Shown here: piece after piece, positions 9,768 to 18,273 of the stretch | Layout: each line of letters begins with the position of its first letter | Numbering within the stretch: position 1 is the first letter of the stretch | Assembly (NCBI RefSeq): GCF_020535545.1 | Contig: NZ_CP084752.1 | Span: 558,001-622,000 of the forward strand | Direction: 5' to 3' | Length of the DNA: 64,000 bases | DNA from: Roseateles sp. XES5 | GTDB taxonomy: Bacteria > Pseudomonadota > Alphaproteobacteria > Rhizobiales > Rhizobiaceae | Notes under the pieces: model-generated | Database searches by the model: none | The model's input: only the letters and a program-made list of their open reading frames with translations | What the model was told of the DNA's origin: nothing | Program-made: the position numbers and the translations under genes

Positions 9768-11186
9768 TCAGGCAACATCCTTTGTGACGGCCGGCAGGAC
9801 GAGCCGCGCCAGGAGCCCGCCGCGCGGTCCGCGCGACAGCCCGAAGGTGCCCTGGTACTCGGAAGCGATCTCGCTGACGATGGACAGCCCGAGGCCGGTG
9901 CCCGGCTTGCTTTCGTCGAGCCGCTTGCCGCGCTTCATCGCCTCGCGGATCTGGTCGGGTTCGAGGCCCGGCCCGTCGTCCTCCACCTCGATCACGATCC
10001 AGGCCTTGCGCGCATCGTCGCTGCCGCGAATCTCGGCCGGCGCGGCAAAGGCATTGATCGAGACCGCCGTGCGGGCGTAGCGCGCCGCGTTTTCCAGGAG
10101 GTTGCCCACCGTCTCCTCGACGTCCTGCTGCTCCATGGCCAGCACCAGGCCCGGCGGATCGACCGCGAGCGGAAACTGCTTGTCGGCATTCAGCCGCCGC
10201 ATCACGCGCACCAGCCGCTCCAGCACGGGCTGGGTCTCGGTGCGGGCCAGCACCGATTCGCGCTGGGCGGCGATGCGGGCGCGGTTGAGATAGGACTGCA
10301 CCTGGCTCTGCATCGCCTCGGCCTGCGTCTTCACGAGCTCGCCCTGCGGGACGGGGATGAGGCGCGATTCGTTGAGCAGCACCGCGATCGGCGTCTTCAG
10401 CGAATGGGCGAGATTGCCGACCTGCATGCGCGCGCGCTCGACGATGCGCCGGTTGCTGTCGATCAACGCATTGACTTCGCTCGCCAAAGGCAGGATTTCC
10501 CGCGGGAAATCCCCGTCGAGCTGTTCGCTCTCGCCGGCGCGGATCTTCTCCAGCGCCTTGCGCGCCCGGTCGAGCGGGCGAAGGCCGATGAGGATCGCCG
10601 CCGCGTTGAGCAGCAGGCTGCCGACACCGAAGCCGGCAAGCGCGAGATAGAGACTGCCGGAGAAGTCGTCGATGTCCTTTTCCAGGACGTCGCGGTTGCC
10701 GACGACACGGAAGCGCGCCGTGCGGCCCTCGTCGTCCAGCACCACTTCCGTTTCGCCCACTTCCACCTCGTTGCCGAAGGAATCGATGGTCGTGTAGAAA
10801 CGCTCGTAGCGCGTGTCGAAGGGAATACTGTCCGTGTCGGGGATCGGAATGCTGCCGGTGCCGAGCGAAGAGGAGGTCAGCGCCTCGCCCTCCAGCGCCC
10901 CGCCGATCGGCTCGACGATCCAGTACCAGCCCGATTGCGGCTGGAAGAAGCGGAGGTCGCCGAGCTGCGGCGTGCCGGCAAGCCGCGTGTTCTCGCCCGC
11001 CGAAACGGTGTTGATGACGTTGTAGAGCTGCGCCCGCAGAAGATCGCGGAAACTCCGTTCCGCGCTCTGCCTATAGAGCGTGGAAATGACGACGGCGATG
11101 ACGACGAGCGCCACCGCGGCCCAGAGGGAGGCGAGGAAGAGGACGCGGAAGGTGAGCGAGCGGGAGCGCCTGGCCTTATTTTCCAT
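9768..11186 (-). CDS. feuQ: Sensor histidine kinase FeuQ
   Basis: This 472-aa PhoQ/EnvZ-type kinase has membrane segments at about residues 14-36 and 180-202, a periplasmic sensor between them with acidic patches, a H-box NLAHSLKTPIAVLLNESR with His261, and ATP-binding boxes (LLENAARYART, VEDDGPGLEPDQI, GTGLGLSIVSEIA). The HSLKTP H-box and position beside ccmI match FeuQ of Sinorhizobium meliloti, which controls osmoadaptation and cyclic glucan export. It overlaps feuP by 11 bases. Confidence 0.88.
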   Translation of the reverse strand: MENKARRSRSLTFRVLFLASLWAAVALVVIAVVISTLYRQSAERSFRDLLRAQLYNVINTVSAGENTRLAGTPQLGDLRFFQPQSGWYWIVEPIGGALEGEALTSSSLGTGSIPIPDTDSIPFDTRYERFYTTIDSFGNEVEVGETEVVLDDEGRTARFRVVGNRDVLEKDIDDFSGSLYLALAGFGVGSLLLNAAAILIGLRPLDRARKALEKIRAGESEQLDGDFPREILPLASEVNALIDSNRRIVERARMQVGNLAHSLKTPIAVLLNESRLIPVPQGELVKTQAEAMQSQVQSYLNRARIAAQRESVLARTETQPVLERLVRVMRRLNADKQFPLAVDPPGLVLAMEQQDVEETVGNLLENAARYARTAVSINAFAAPAEIRGSDDARKAWIVIEVEDDGPGLEPDQIREAMKRGKRLDESKPGTGLGLSIVSEIASEYQGTFGLSRGPRGGLLARLVLPAVTKDVA

Positions 11187-11847
11187 TGGCCGGCGCTTGC
11201 ATCCGGTAGCCGAGGCCGCGCACGGTCTCGATCAGGTCGACGCCGATCTTCTTGCGCAACCGCCCGACGAAGACCTCGATCGTGTTGGAATCGCGGTCGA
11301 AATCCTGGTCGTACATGTGCTCGACCAGCTCGGTGCGCGAGACCACCTCGCCCATGTGGTGCATGAGGTAGGACAGGAGCCGGTATTCATGCGAGGTCAG
11401 CTTCAGCGTCTCGCCGTTGACGGTCGCCTTGGAGCCCTTGGTGTCGAGCCGCACCGGCCCGCAGACGATGTCGGGGCTGGCATGGCCGGCCGCGCGGCGG
11501 ATCAGCGCGCGGATGCGCGCCAGCACCTCTTCGACATGGAAGGGCTTTGCCACATAGTCGTCGGCACCGGCGTCGATGCCGGCGACCTTGTCGCTCCAGC
11601 GGTCGCGGGCCGTCAGGATGAGCACGGGCATGGCCTTGCCGTCGGCGCGCCACTTTTCGAGCACGGTGATGCCGTCCATCTCCGGCAGGCCGATATCGAG
11701 GATGATGGCGTCATAGGGTTCGGTGTCGCCGAGATAATGGCCTTCCTCGCCGTCGAAGGCCTGGTCCACCACGTAGCCCGCTTCCTTCAGCGCCTCGCTC
11801 AGTTGCCGGCTCAGGTTGACGTCGTCCTCGACCACCAGGATGCGCAT
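11176..11847 (-). CDS. feuP: OmpR/PhoP-family response regulator FeuP
   Basis: This 223-aa regulator has acidic residues at 8-9, the phospho-acceptor Asp51 (IILDIGLPEMDG), the switch lysine in YVAKPFHVEEV, and a winged-helix output domain ending TVRGLGYRMQAP. It pairs with FeuQ, whose start it overlaps. In S. meliloti FeuP activates ndvA and other genes needed for low-osmolarity growth; the same role here is inferred from homology and synteny. The exported FeuN-like protein is encoded 63 bases upstream on the same strand. Confidence 0.88.
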   Translation of the reverse strand: MRILVVEDDVNLSRQLSEALKEAGYVVDQAFDGEEGHYLGDTEPYDAIILDIGLPEMDGITVLEKWRADGKAMPVLILTARDRWSDKVAGIDAGADDYVAKPFHVEEVLARIRALIRRAAGHASPDIVCGPVRLDTKGSKATVNGETLKLTSHEYRLLSYLMHHMGEVVSRTELVEHMYDQDFDRDSNTIEVFVGRLRKKIGVDLIETVRGLGYRMQAPANGK

Positions 11848-11910
11848 TCGCCCTCTTCCTATCTGCTATCTTGCCTGCCTTGCCCGCTCGTCCGACCTGT
11901 CCGTCCGGCC

Positions 11911-12162
11911 TTACATCGGCACGCGGACGGTCACCTTGCGCGGGCGCGCATTGCCATTGCCGGGCACCAGCACGGTCACCACGCAGCTATCCCCATCCGG
12001 CTTGGCGGAGAGAAGCTCGCCGCCGGTCTGGGACACCACCTGCGCGGCCGCATTGCTGCAGTCGCCGGAAACCGTGACGACATCCCGCGCGATGCCCGTA
12101 TCGACGGGCGCCGGGAGCATCAGGCTGGCCGCAAGCGCGGATATGAGAAGTGGCGAAGCCAT
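11911..12162 (-). CDS. feuN: Small exported protein, FeuN candidate
   Basis: This 83-aa ORF begins with ATG at 12162 and encodes a short signal peptide (PLLISALAASLMLPAPV) and a small basic periplasmic domain with two cysteines (35 and 60) that could form a disulfide. It lies directly upstream of feuP on the same strand. S. meliloti has a small periplasmic protein FeuN encoded just upstream of feuP that restrains FeuQ. Position, size and export signal agree; identity was not confirmed by alignment. AAAGTAAG upstream may serve as ribosome site. Confidence 0.65.
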   Translation of the reverse strand: MASPLLISALAASLMLPAPVDTGIARDVVTVSGDCSNAAAQVVSQTGGELLSAKPDGDSCVVTVLVPGNGNARPRKVTVRVPM

Positions 12163-12630
12163 GAACTTACTTTCAGGTGCGGATCATTCTGATGCAAGCA
12201 ATAAACGATCCACGCTGAATGGCAAATGAATGCCCGAACGAACCCCGGCGGCGCGCGCATGCCCCGGCGCCATCGAAGGTCAGGCCTTATTAAACCTTTC
12301 AGATTATTATGGAAATCGGAAGACATCGACCAGGATGAGCAAAAACGCGCCGGTTCACGCAGGGTCGGGCGACGGCAATCGTCGAGTCCTTTGAATCCCT
12401 TGGCCGGCTTTGTTCGAAGACCGATTCAACGCCTTCACACGGTGAATCCGGCTGACGGCAAAGCGATTCATGTTTCTCCGTCATGCCGCTGATTTCATGG
12501 CCGAATTTGCGTGCCTCGCCCGCGCCATGCGAGACCGGCCTTTCGCGTGCTCCCCATATGCCGACCATGCCGGCCGCCGCACCTCTCCCCTCTCCTTTTC
12601 TGCCGCCGCGTTCGGTGTTACGCTTCCCGC
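12163..12630. other. Intergenic region between divergent feuN and mmcQ-like genes
   Basis: About 470 bases with no convincing gene. It must hold the promoter for the minus-strand feuNPQ cluster. The stretch near 12285-12310 is AT-rich (ttattaaacctttcag). Overlapping short ORFs here have no start signals or protein character. No tRNA or clear palindrome was seen. Confidence 0.6.
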
Positions 12631-12963
12631 ATGATATCCGACGACCTCGCCACCATGGCGCTCGGCATGCCCGAAGCGCGGGAGAGCGCCCATTTCGGAA
12701 AGCGCGATTTCCGGGTGGGCGAGCGGATTTTCATGTCGCTGCCGGAGGCCGGCCGCGCGGTGCTCAAGCTGACGCCCGGTCAGCAGCTCCTGGTGCTGGA
12801 GACCGATCCGGGCCTCTGCGCGCCGGTGCCCGGCGGCTGGGGCCTCAAGGGCTGGACCTCGCTCTATTTCGACGGGGCGGACGGCGAGCGGGTGCGCGAT
12901 CTCATCGGCATCGCCTGGCGCAACGTGGCGCCGAAGAAGCTCGTCACGGCGAGCCTCCACTAG
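12631..12963 (+). CDS. MmcQ/YjbR family protein
   Basis: The protein has 110 aa from ATG 12631; an earlier ATG at 12511 would add an arginine/proline-rich tail unlike the family. It matches the MmcQ/YjbR fold through MALGMPEARESAHFGKRDFR at the N-terminus and LYFDGADGERVRDLIGIAWR at the C-terminus. These small proteins have a CyaY-like/double-wing fold and are predicted DNA-binding, but their role is not established. It is a single-gene unit followed by a strong hairpin repeat. Confidence 0.85.
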   Translation: MISDDLATMALGMPEARESAHFGKRDFRVGERIFMSLPEAGRAVLKLTPGQQLLVLETDPGLCAPVPGGWGLKGWTSLYFDGADGERVRDLIGIAWRNVAPKKLVTASLH

Positions 12964-13054
12964 AACCATTCCGGTTCACCGGAATGGTTCCAGGCTCCTG
13001 TTTTTTCGCATTGTCCAACGCCTACGCGATGCCGCTTCGGCTGGAAATGCTCCA
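12963..13054 (+). repeat. Intergenic mosaic repeat with strong hairpin (terminator-like)
   Basis: Immediately after the mmcQ-like stop is a perfect 13-base inverted repeat (12963-12975 and 12978-12990, arm gaaccattccggt) separated by only two bases, then a T tract at 13003-13008. It continues into tcgcattgtccaacg and gcttcggctggaaatgct, motifs shared with the repeats at 20744-20889 and 26247-26293. The first part may terminate both convergent genes; the whole looks like a rhizobial intergenic mosaic element. Confidence 0.65.
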
Positions 13055-13056
13055 GG

Positions 13057-13542
13057 TTACTTCTCTTCGCCTACTTCCAGCGGCCAGGTCACGAGATAGT
13101 CCTCGTAGTCATCGAGATCGATGCCCTCTTCGCTGACCGTGCGCCCGCGGGCGGAAATGCCGGCCTGGTGCACGGTGTCGGGGTCGCCCGATACCAGCGG
13201 ATGCCACCAGTAGAGGTCATGTCCGTCGCGGACGAGCCGGTAGCCGCAGGTCGGCGGCAGCCAGGAGATTTCCGAGACGCTTTCCACGGTCAGGCGAATG
13301 CAGTCCGGCACGGTCGCCTGCCGGTTCTCGTAGTCCGAGCAGCGACAGCTTTCCCCGTCCAGCAGCACGCAGCGGATCGAGGTCCAGGCGATCTCGCCCG
13401 TCTCCCAGTCCTCCAGCTTGTTGAGGCAACAGAGCCCGCAACCGTCGCACAGGCTCTCCCACTCCGCGTCGTTCATCTCGGCGAGCGTCTTGGTCTTCCA
13501 GAACGGCAGGTCGCCGGGCATTTCCGCAGTCTTCGTCGTCAT
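13057..13542 (-). CDS. YcgN family cysteine-cluster protein (UPF0260)
   Basis: This 161-aa protein has a cysteine cluster [14 protein letters not shown] at about residues 32-45 and further cysteines in [19 protein letters not shown], the pattern of the zinc/iron-chelator CxxCxxCC family. The C-terminus ends in a [14 protein letters not shown] segment typical of YcgN. The role of the family is unknown; the clustered cysteines suggest metal binding. It is convergent with the mmcQ-like gene and divergent from the PBP gene. Confidence 0.9.
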   Translation of the reverse strand: MTTKTAEMPGDLPFWKTKTLAEMNDAEWESLCDGCGLCCLNKLEDWETGEIAWTSIRCVLLDGESCRCSDYENRQATVPDCIRLTVESVSEISWLPPTCGYRLVRDGHDLYWWHPLVSGDPDTVHQAGISARGRTVSEEGIDLDDYEDYLVTWPLEVGEEK

Positions 13543-13685
13543 GTCCGACCCCTGAACCCCTTGGCCGCAAAGGTCAAGGGCCCCGACCGGTAACCCTTCC
13601 CCGCAAATTCCGTGTCTCTGCCGTCAAAAGGCTGATATTCTACCGGAATAACCTGTGGTGAGAGGACGTTAACCGGGAACAGGCA

Positions 13686-15899
13686 GTGTCACGCCGCCGA
13701 ACCCGGGGAATGCAAGAGACCGCGATCGTGGAAGACGACAGCCCGAAGCCCGAAACGCCCCGCCGCCGCAAGCGGCACATCTTCCTGCGCATCGATTCCT
13801 GGATCGACTCCACGGTCTGGAACGCCGGTTTCCGCGCGGCCGAGATCTGGGAGGAGATCACCATCTTCTTCCGCCGGTTCCAGGTGAAGGGCTGGAAGAA
13901 AGCCGTCTTTGAGCTCGCCGGCGAAGGCATGAACCTCGGCACGGCCGGCTTCGTGCTGCTGCTCGCCCTTGCCCTGCCCGCCTTCGAGGAAACCAAGGGC
14001 AACTGGCGCGCCCAGAGCGATTTCGCCGTCACCTTCCTCGACCGCTACGGCAACGAGATCGGCCATCGCGGCATCATTCACGAGGATTCCGTCCCGATCG
14101 ACGAATTGCCCGACCACCTGATCAAGGCGGTGCTGGCGACCGAGGATCGCCGCTTCTTCAGCCATTTCGGCATCGACTTCCTCGGCCTTGCCCGCGCCAT
14201 GAACGAGAATGCGCGCGCCGGCGGCGTCGTGCAGGGCGGCTCCACGCTCACCCAGCAGCTCGCCAAGAACCTGTTCCTGTCGAACGAGCGCACCATCGAG
14301 CGCAAGATCAAGGAGGCGTTCCTCGCCCTGTGGCTGGAAGCGAACCTCTCCAAGAAGGAGATCCTGCGCCTTTATCTCGACCGCGCCTATATGGGCGGCG
14401 GCACCTTCGGCGCGGCGGCGGCGGCGCAGTTCTATTTCGGCAAGAACGTCACCGATGTGAACCTTGCCGAATCCGCCATGCTCGCCGGCCTCTTCAAGGC
14501 CCCGGCCCGCTATGCCCCGCATGTCAACCTGCCGGCCGCGCGCGCCCGCGCCAACGAGGTGCTGACCAATCTCGTGCAGGGCGGGCTGATGACCGAGGGC
14601 CAGGTGATCGCCGCGCGGCGCAACCCCGCCACCGTCATCGACCGCAACGAGAAGACCGCGCCGGACTTCTTCCTCGACTGGGCCTTCGACGAGGTGCAGC
14701 GCATCGCAAAGCCCTTCTCCCAGCATTCGCTGGTCGTGCGCACCACCATCGACATGGGCCTGCAGGCCGCCGCCGAGGAGGCGGTGGAAAGCGGCCTTCG
14801 CCAGTATGGCGAGAGCTACCGCGTCAAGCAGGGCGCGCTTGTGATGGTGGAAAACGGCGGGGCCGTGCGGGCCATGGTCGGCGGGCGCGACTACGGCGAA
14901 AGCCAGTTCAACCGTGCGACGCGTGCGCTGCGCCAGCCGGGCTCCTCCTTCAAGGCCTATACCTATGCGGCGGCCATGGAGTCGGGCATGACGCCGCAGA
15001 CCACCATCGTCGACGCCCCGATCAGCTGGGGCGGCTGGTCGCCGCAGAACTACGGCCGCAGCTATGCCGGCCGCATGACGCTGATGACGGCGATGGCCAA
15101 ATCGATCAACACCGTGCCGGTGCGCCTTGCCAAGGACAAGCTCGGCACGAAGACCATCGCCGCGCTCGCCAGGCAGATGGGCGTCGAGACGCCGCTGCGC
15201 ACCGACAAGACCATGCCGCTCGGCACGTCCGAGGTCACCGTGCTCGACCAGGCCACCGCCTATGCCGTCTTCCCGGCCGGCGGCGTGCAGTCGCGCCGCC
15301 ACGGCATCAGCCAGATCATCAATTACGACGGCGACATCCTCTACGATTTCGGCCGCGACGAGGCCCCCGCGAACCGCATCCTGTCGGAAACCGCCAATGC
15401 CTCGATGAACCAGATCTTCGTCACCATTCCGGTGAACGGCACGGCGCGTCGCGGCGCGCTCGACCGCGGCATCGTCTCGGGCGGCAAGACCGGCACGACC
15501 CAGGCCTATCGCGACGCCTGGTATGTCGGCTTCACCGGCAACTACACGACCGCCGTCTGGTTCGGCAACGATGACTATACCTCGACCAACAACATGACCG
15601 GCGGCTCCCTGCCCGCCATGACCTTCAAGCGGCTGATGGACTATGCCCACCAGGGCATCGAGCTGCGCGCCATTCCCGGCATCGAGAACCCGTTGCCGGA
15701 CGGCACGAAGGCGACGGAGGTCGCCGAAAAGCCGGATGACGAGAACGCCCTGCCCGCCCTGGTGCGCCCGCGTTCGCTCTCGGCCGAGGTCACGAAGCTG
15801 CTGAAGGAGATCGGCCGCGCGCTCGGCGAAGCCAAGCCCCTGAAGGCGGATGGCCGCGTGGCCGCGCTTGACGCGGCTCAAGCGAAGCGGACAGAGTGA
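13686..15899 (+). CDS. PBP1A-type penicillin-binding protein (transglycosylase/transpeptidase)
   Basis: This 737-aa class A penicillin-binding protein has a basic cytoplasmic tail, a membrane segment at about residues 83-100, a GT51 glycosyltransferase domain with catalytic Glu153 (ATEDRRFFSHFGID) and GGSTLTQQLAKN, and a transpeptidase domain with SSFK (Ser420), a SIN motif and KTGTT. It polymerises and cross-links peptidoglycan at the inner membrane. The GTG start at 13686 is chosen because ATG 13710 has its purine-rich stretch directly abutting it; either is possible. Confidence 0.93.
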   Translation: MSRRRTRGMQETAIVEDDSPKPETPRRRKRHIFLRIDSWIDSTVWNAGFRAAEIWEEITIFFRRFQVKGWKKAVFELAGEGMNLGTAGFVLLLALALPAFEETKGNWRAQSDFAVTFLDRYGNEIGHRGIIHEDSVPIDELPDHLIKAVLATEDRRFFSHFGIDFLGLARAMNENARAGGVVQGGSTLTQQLAKNLFLSNERTIERKIKEAFLALWLEANLSKKEILRLYLDRAYMGGGTFGAAAAAQFYFGKNVTDVNLAESAMLAGLFKAPARYAPHVNLPAARARANEVLTNLVQGGLMTEGQVIAARRNPATVIDRNEKTAPDFFLDWAFDEVQRIAKPFSQHSLVVRTTIDMGLQAAAEEAVESGLRQYGESYRVKQGALVMVENGGAVRAMVGGRDYGESQFNRATRALRQPGSSFKAYTYAAAMESGMTPQTTIVDAPISWGGWSPQNYGRSYAGRMTLMTAMAKSINTVPVRLAKDKLGTKTIAALARQMGVETPLRTDKTMPLGTSEVTVLDQATAYAVFPAGGVQSRRHGISQIINYDGDILYDFGRDEAPANRILSETANASMNQIFVTIPVNGTARRGALDRGIVSGGKTGTTQAYRDAWYVGFTGNYTTAVWFGNDDYTSTNNMTGGSLPAMTFKRLMDYAHQGIELRAIPGIENPLPDGTKATEVAEKPDDENALPALVRPRSLSAEVTKLLKEIGRALGEAKPLKADGRVAALDAAQAKRTE

Positions 15900-15927
15900 C
15901 GCAAAGCTGATTCCAACGGTCGATCCC

Positions 15928-16521
15928 TTGTTCCGAACGCCCCTCGTCATCGCCACAGCGCTCGCCGTCGCCTTCGGCCTCGGCATCCTAAGCTCGGTCT
16001 ATGCACTGCGGGCGACCGTGGGCTTCGGCGCCATCGCGCTCGGCCCGTGGACGTCCTTCCCCACGGCCCAGACCGTCGACGCCGACCCCTACGCCAAAGC
16101 CCATCGCGCGCGCGACGGCCGGCTGCTGCTCGGCGGGGCGGAAGGCCTCACCTTCACCGCCGCCACCGACAGCGACAACCGCGCGCTGGTGGAAAACTGC
16201 CGCTACGAGATTACCGGCATCACGCCGCCGGCCCGCCTGTGGACGCTGCATGCGGCCGACCGTAACGGCAGTCCGCTGGAGGGCGCGCGGCCGGACCTGC
16301 CGACGGGCCTCAACGCCTGGTCGGTGCTGCGCGGGGCCGACAGCGCCTTCTCCATCCGCATCGCCTCCACCGCCACGCCCGGCAACTGGCTGGCGGTGCC
16401 GGAGGGCAAGGCCCCGTTCCTGCTCGTCATGACGCTGCTCGACACGCCCACCGCCGGCAGCTCCGGCGTCATCGACCTTGCCATGCCCGGCATCAAGCGT
16501 CTGGACTGCGCCGATGCGTAG
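15928..16521 (+). CDS. DUF1214 domain membrane-anchored protein
   Basis: About 197 aa if translation starts at TTG 15928, the first plausible codon after the PBP stop that puts the single N-terminal membrane segment (LVIATALAVAFGLGILSSVY) near the start. The rest resembles DUF1214 (ENCRYEITGITPPARLWTLH, then NWLAVPEGKAPFLLVMTLLD). It overlaps the DUF1254-type gene downstream by 8 bases. In many rhizobia such DUF1214/DUF1254 halves are separate adjacent genes; elsewhere they are fused. Function unknown. The start codon is uncertain. Confidence 0.8.
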   Translation: MFRTPLVIATALAVAFGLGILSSVYALRATVGFGAIALGPWTSFPTAQTVDADPYAKAHRARDGRLLLGGAEGLTFTAATDSDNRALVENCRYEITGITPPARLWTLHAADRNGSPLEGARPDLPTGLNAWSVLRGADSAFSIRIASTATPGNWLAVPEGKAPFLLVMTLLDTPTAGSSGVIDLAMPGIKRLDCADA

Positions 16522-17068
16522 CGTCCTCTACGCCATCGCGGTCGGCCTCGTCGGCGCTGCGCTGCTGCACATCGTCATCATCCTGTCGCTGCCGAGCTTC
16601 ACCGGCCGCGACGCCTATACGCGCGTGCAGACCTTCGGCGAGGCGAACCGCTTCTTCCCGCTCGCCAATGCCGGCAGCGGCACGCTGGCACCGATCAACG
16701 ACGACCCGGCCATGAAGACCGCCGTCTGCACCTTCTCGGTGGAAAACGGCCCGATCCGCCTCTTCGCGCAGGGCGACGTGCCCTTCTGGTCGCTCGCGGT
16801 CTATGACGAGGCCTCCAACGAGGTCTTCAGCATGAACGACCGCACATCGGTTTCCGGTGCGCTCGACACGCTGATCGCAACGCCCATCCAGCTCATCGGC
16901 ATCCGCAAGGCCGTGCCGGCGGAGCTGGAGCAATCCATTCTGGTGGAGATGCGGAGAGAAGAAGGCTATGCCGTGCTGCGCACCTTCGTGCCCACGGAAA
17001 GCCGCCAGGAGGCGGCGACGGGCTTCCTTGCCGATGCAAGCTGCGAGCCCTTCACGCCCGAGCCGTAA
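16514..17068 (+). CDS. DUF1254 domain membrane-anchored protein
   Basis: A 184-aa protein beginning at ATG 16514 with one N-terminal membrane segment (VLYAIAVGLVGAALLHIVII) and a periplasmic domain containing RVQTFGEANRFFPLANAG and PFWSLAVYDEASNEVFSMND. This matches DUF1254 halves that accompany DUF1214 proteins. It overlaps the preceding gene by 8 bases, so the two are co-translated and probably form one complex facing the periplasm. The role is unknown. Confidence 0.8.
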   Translation: MRSVLYAIAVGLVGAALLHIVIILSLPSFTGRDAYTRVQTFGEANRFFPLANAGSGTLAPINDDPAMKTAVCTFSVENGPIRLFAQGDVPFWSLAVYDEASNEVFSMNDRTSVSGALDTLIATPIQLIGIRKAVPAELEQSILVEMRREEGYAVLRTFVPTESRQEAATGFLADASCEPFTPEP

Positions 17069-17165
17069 ACCGCCCGTCAGCGCGTCATTGCAACACCTGC
17101 CACGCCCGTGCAGGGCGCACAGATGCTCTCTACGATCGCCGCCACGCAGCGGCGACCGGAAACGC

Positions 17166-17354
17166 CTAAGGGCGCCGGGCCGTATCGGAGACGCCACGCT
17201 TGACCGCCTTGCCGCGCGGCGCAAGCATCGCGGGCGTCAGGCGCTCGTAGCGCACCCCGGTGAAAAGCAATATCTGGGCCGGACCATCCCGGCGAACGGC
17301 CTCGCGCCTTGGCGTTCGCGCCATCCATTCCTGCAATCGTACCACGTCTGCCAT
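17166..17354 (-). CDS. Small basic hypothetical protein (62 aa)
   Basis: An ATG at 17354 is preceded by a perfect AGGAGG six bases upstream, strong evidence that this short frame is translated. The protein begins MADVVRLQEWMARTPRREAV and is rich in arginine and lysine, with no membrane segment or cysteine. It is convergent with the DUF1254 gene. I do not recognise a domain. Confidence 0.6.
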   Translation of the reverse strand: MADVVRLQEWMARTPRREAVRRDGPAQILLFTGVRYERLTPAMLAPRGKAVKRGVSDTARRP

Positions 17355-17686
17355 TCTCGCCTCCTGATGAAGAATCGAGACGGATGAAGCACTCCTACAA
17401 ATCTCACCCTGCCCGCTTGAACGGGCCGGTGCATCCGGTTCCGTCACCCGGACGCGATAGGAGCGATGTCATCCCTGTCGCATACGGGTGGAAAACGGCG
17501 ATACGGGCCAGAAAGTTTCCCTGTCACGGGAAGTTGTCTGGTGGCCGCCCGGCATCCGGAACATCGCACCTTTCCCTGCAAAACGGCCCCTCGCCTCAGG
17601 CGAAGCACCGCTTCCATGGTCGAATCATAGCACGTCCACCGCAATAGACGAGCCGAACCATGCCCCCAAAATTAGCGAGGATCGGG

Positions 17687-17701
17687 TTAACATGCTGTTA
17701 A
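17687..17701. promoter_or_regulatory. Perfect CtrA full-site box (TTAA-N7-TTAA)
   Basis: The sequence ttaacatgctgttaa matches the alphaproteobacterial CtrA binding consensus TTAA, seven bases, TTAA exactly. It lies about 120 bases upstream of the small ORF at 17824. Binding is inferred from sequence alone. Confidence 0.5.
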
Positions 17702-17785
17702 TCTTACGCTGCCTCGAAGACGAAAGCTGTATCCCGGGGAACAGGCATCCGCCGCGGCGCGGGCGCGCCACCCCTTTTGCGAACC

Positions 17786-17802
17786 TGCCCAAAATTTGGG
17801 CA
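17786..17802. promoter_or_regulatory. Operator-like palindrome
   Basis: The arms tgcccaaa and tttgggca form an 8-base perfect inverted repeat around a single central base. It lies 21 bases upstream of the putative start at 17824 (15 from an in-frame GTG at 17818), a position suited to a repressor or activator site. The binding protein is unknown. Confidence 0.4.
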
Positions 17803-17823
17803 AGACACACAGGAACCGTGAAT

Positions 17824-18006
17824 ATGTTAAGGGAAAAACAATTTAGGCGGGCATTCGTTTCGCACAGTGAAACGTTTTCCGGCGAAGGCATAGGACCACT
17901 GAAGGAATTGGTATTGCTGCCGAAGGTGCCTTATTTTCGAAAATTCGTAATCGATAAAATTATCGATACCTCTTGCACGGCAGAGTTGACTTACACTCGA
18001 AAGTAG
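17824..18006 (+). CDS. Putative small orphan protein (60 aa)
   Basis: ATG at 17824 (or in-frame GTG at 17818, with aggaacc upstream) opens a 60-aa basic protein starting MLREKQFRRAFVSHSETF. Codon use is AT-rich compared with neighbours and no domain is recognised. The palindrome and CtrA box upstream favour a real transcript, but coding is not proven; the region may instead be regulatory or a relic. Confidence 0.3.
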   Translation: MLREKQFRRAFVSHSETFSGEGIGPLKELVLLPKVPYFRKFVIDKIIDTSCTAELTYTRK

Positions 18007-18044
18007 AAGAGCATAACCTTGAAATTTGCTGGCGGATTGAGCAG

Positions 18045-18248
18045 ATGCCCCATCGCACGAAGGACGAAGCGCAGCTTAGAATGGCCATCGGCGTGACCAA
18101 GGTCAGCCGGCTTCAGGGCCAAAGTGCAGCGGAAGGGTTGCAAGCACTCAAGGAACACCTGGCCAATGTCAGAGCCTTGGAATGCTCGCAATCATCCCCT
18201 GATGCAGCGGAATCCGAGCCAGTGGAGCCGCTTCGGCAGATAGAATAG
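18045..18248 (+). CDS. Putative small orphan protein (67 aa)
   Basis: A frame from ATG 18045 encodes a hydrophilic, probably helical protein (MPHRTKDEAQLRMAIGVTKV and following). It is in a different frame from the ORF at 17824. Third-position GC is moderately raised, a weak sign of coding. There is no strong ribosome site and I recognise no family. Confidence 0.3.
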   Translation: MPHRTKDEAQLRMAIGVTKVSRLQGQSAAEGLQALKEHLANVRALECSQSSPDAAESEPVEPLRQIE

Positions 18249-18273
18249 CCTTACGTCAGAACGTGTGCCCGTT

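Larger units (their letters stand above)
17355..17823. other. Intergenic, AT-richer region without a convincing gene
   Basis: About 470 bases at the start of a sparsely coding patch. Short open frames here have poor codon character. The stretch holds one perfect CtrA-type box (17687-17701) and a 17-bp palindrome (17786-17802), both described separately, which suggests regulatory DNA for a downstream transcript. Confidence 0.5.

Noticed and set aside
13689..15986. A 765-aa minus-strand ORF opposite the PBP1A gene
   Set aside because: The plus-strand frame has intact glycosyltransferase and transpeptidase motifs; the antisense frame has His/Gly/Arg-rich composition only.
17488..18006. A 172-aa plus-strand ORF covering 17488-18006
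   Set aside because: Its first 110 codons cross the CtrA box and palindrome with no coding character; only the last 60 codons have a plausible start and are listed as a weak candidate.
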